DNA from: Gammaproteobacteria bacterium
Lineage (GTDB): Bacteria > Pseudomonadota > Gammaproteobacteria > GCA-001735895
Direction of reading: 5' to 3'
Length of the DNA stretch: 5,801 bases
NCBI GenBank assembly: GCA_029864065.1
Contig: JAOTUD010000216.1
Span: 1 to 5,801 of the forward strand
The position numbers were made by a program, and so were the translations under genes. The notes below the pieces were generated by a model, which was not told where the DNA came from, made no database searches, and saw only the letters and a program-made list of their open reading frames with translations. Below, piece after piece: positions 5,068 to 5,801 of this stretch. Numbering within the stretch: the first letter of the stretch is position 1; each line of letters starts with the position of its first letter.

Positions 5068-5801
5068 TCAGCCGCGGGCTTTCATCTTCAGGCCGGGACC
5101 GATTTCAGTCGAGAATTGATCGAAAGGCTGCGGCCTGGAGAAATAATACCCCTGAAAGTAATTGCAACGCTTCGCTTTGAGATAATCCAGCTCGGCCTCG
5201 GACTCGATACCTTCCGCCACGACCTGCAGGTTCAGTTGCCGCGCCATCACGATGATGGTGTCGACGATAACCGCGTTGTCCGACGAGGACGAGATATCCC
5301 TGACGAAGGACTGGTCGATCTTCAACTCGTCGATCGGCAGCCGGTTCAGATAGTTCAGCGACGAGTAACCGGTGCCGAAGTCGTCGACCGAGAAGCTGAT
5401 GCCGAGCTGTTTCAATTGTTTCATCGTGTCGATGCTGTGCCCGATGTCAGCCATCGCCAGCCCCTCGGTGATTTCGAGCTTGAGTTGCGCGGGGTTGGCG
5501 CCGGTCTCGCGCAGAACCTGCTTGAGGTGATCGACAAAGCTGGGATCGCCGAACTGTCTCGGGCTGACGTTAACCGATATCGTCAGCTGCGGCGGCAATG
5601 ACGACAGGCGCTCGCAGGCCGATTGCAGGATCCAGTCGCCGATCGGGACGATCAGTCCGGTGTGCTCCGCGATATCGATAAACAGGCCGGGGGCCACCAC
5701 GCCCCTGTCGGGGTGATTCCAGCGCAGCAGGGTTTCGGCGCCGACGACACGACTCTCGCCGTCGTATTGCGCCTGGAAATAAAGCTCGAACTCGCTATCG
5801 G
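5068..5801 (-). CDS. EAL-domain cyclic-di-GMP phosphodiesterase (C-terminal part)
   Basis: Hydrolyses the second messenger c-di-GMP to pGpG, favouring motility over biofilm. The 243 C-terminal residues are visible from base 5799 to TGA 5068-5070; the rest of the gene, often a GGDEF and sensor part, lies beyond the right edge. All eight catalytic positions of the EAL fold are present: Glu22 (ETLLR), Asn77 (SVNVSPRQF), Glu109 (LEITEG), Asp139 and Asp140 (VDDFGTGYSSL), Lys160 (LKID), Glu196 (VAEGIE) and Gln216 (FQGYYFSRP). Their spacings (32, 30, 20, 36 and 20 after Asn) equal those of RocR, so an active enzyme is expected. The signature motif reads E-T-L instead of E-A-L, which keeps the essential ExLxR pattern. 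The gene converges on the RND remnant with 14 bp between stops and no obvious terminator hairpin. Whether an active GGDEF domain precedes it cannot be seen. Confidence 0.93.
   Translation of the reverse strand, partial: DSEFELYFQAQYDGESRVVGAETLLRWNHPDRGVVAPGLFIDIAEHTGLIVPIGDWILQSACERLSSLPPQLTISVNVSPRQFGDPSFVDHLKQVLRETGANPAQLKLEITEGLAMADIGHSIDTMKQLKQLGISFSVDDFGTGYSSLNYLNRLPIDELKIDQSFVRDISSSSDNAVIVDTIIVMARQLNLQVVAEGIESEAELDYLKAKRCNYFQGYYFSRPQPFDQFSTEIGPGLKMKARG

Noticed and set aside
5041..5096. Shared terminator between the RND remnant and the EAL-domain gene
   Set aside because: Only a 6-bp inverted pair (GCCTGA/TCAGGC) far apart and no T-run on either strand.

Overview
This 5.8 kb stretch looks like chromosomal DNA of a GC-rich, free-living Gammaproteobacterium. 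The inference rests on an AlaA-type alanine aminotransferase, a YghX-like Tat-exported dienelactone hydrolase, an HAE1-type RND pump fragment and an EAL-domain c-di-GMP phosphodiesterase. The genus cannot be told from the sequence. Most genes are GC-rich (a sampled line of pyk, 1261-1320, has 40/60 G+C). The fkbM region is clearly poorer (24/60 at 4081-4140, 22/60 at 4261-4320).

Layout from left to right. The 3' two-thirds of alaA (+) runs in from the left edge and converges on pyk, pyruvate kinase (-). A long bidirectional hairpin (737-790) separates them. pyk has no ATG, GTG or TTG at its true N-terminus. The best start is CTG at 2248, 5 nt behind a GAGGA Shine-Dalgarno sequence and about 26 nt below a perfect TATAAT box. 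A roughly 290 bp gene-free spacer holding a second, related hairpin (2304-2344) separates pyk from a Tat-secreted dienelactone hydrolase (-). A 540 bp gene-free region follows, containing a densely self-complementary GC-rich block (3682-3820). Next is an AT-richer FkbM-family methyltransferase (+). Its stop codon abuts a half-copy of the same repeat family (4829-4849), and this passes directly into the last 67 codons of an RND efflux permease whose remainder is missing. The last gene is a c-di-GMP phosphodiesterase (-) that runs off the right edge and retains all eight catalytic residues of the EAL domain.

The genes do not form an operon or one pathway. AlaA and pyruvate kinase both act at the pyruvate node, but they are convergent and look independently transcribed. 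The right half looks like a rearranged accessory region: a composition-shifted methyltransferase gene next to a decapitated efflux gene, with a recurring palindromic repeat at the break. No complete mobile element, CRISPR array, tRNA or rRNA was seen. No new multi-gene system is evident. The most interesting signals are the probable CTG start of pyk, the repeat family at gene boundaries and the RND breakpoint, and the structured intergenic block.
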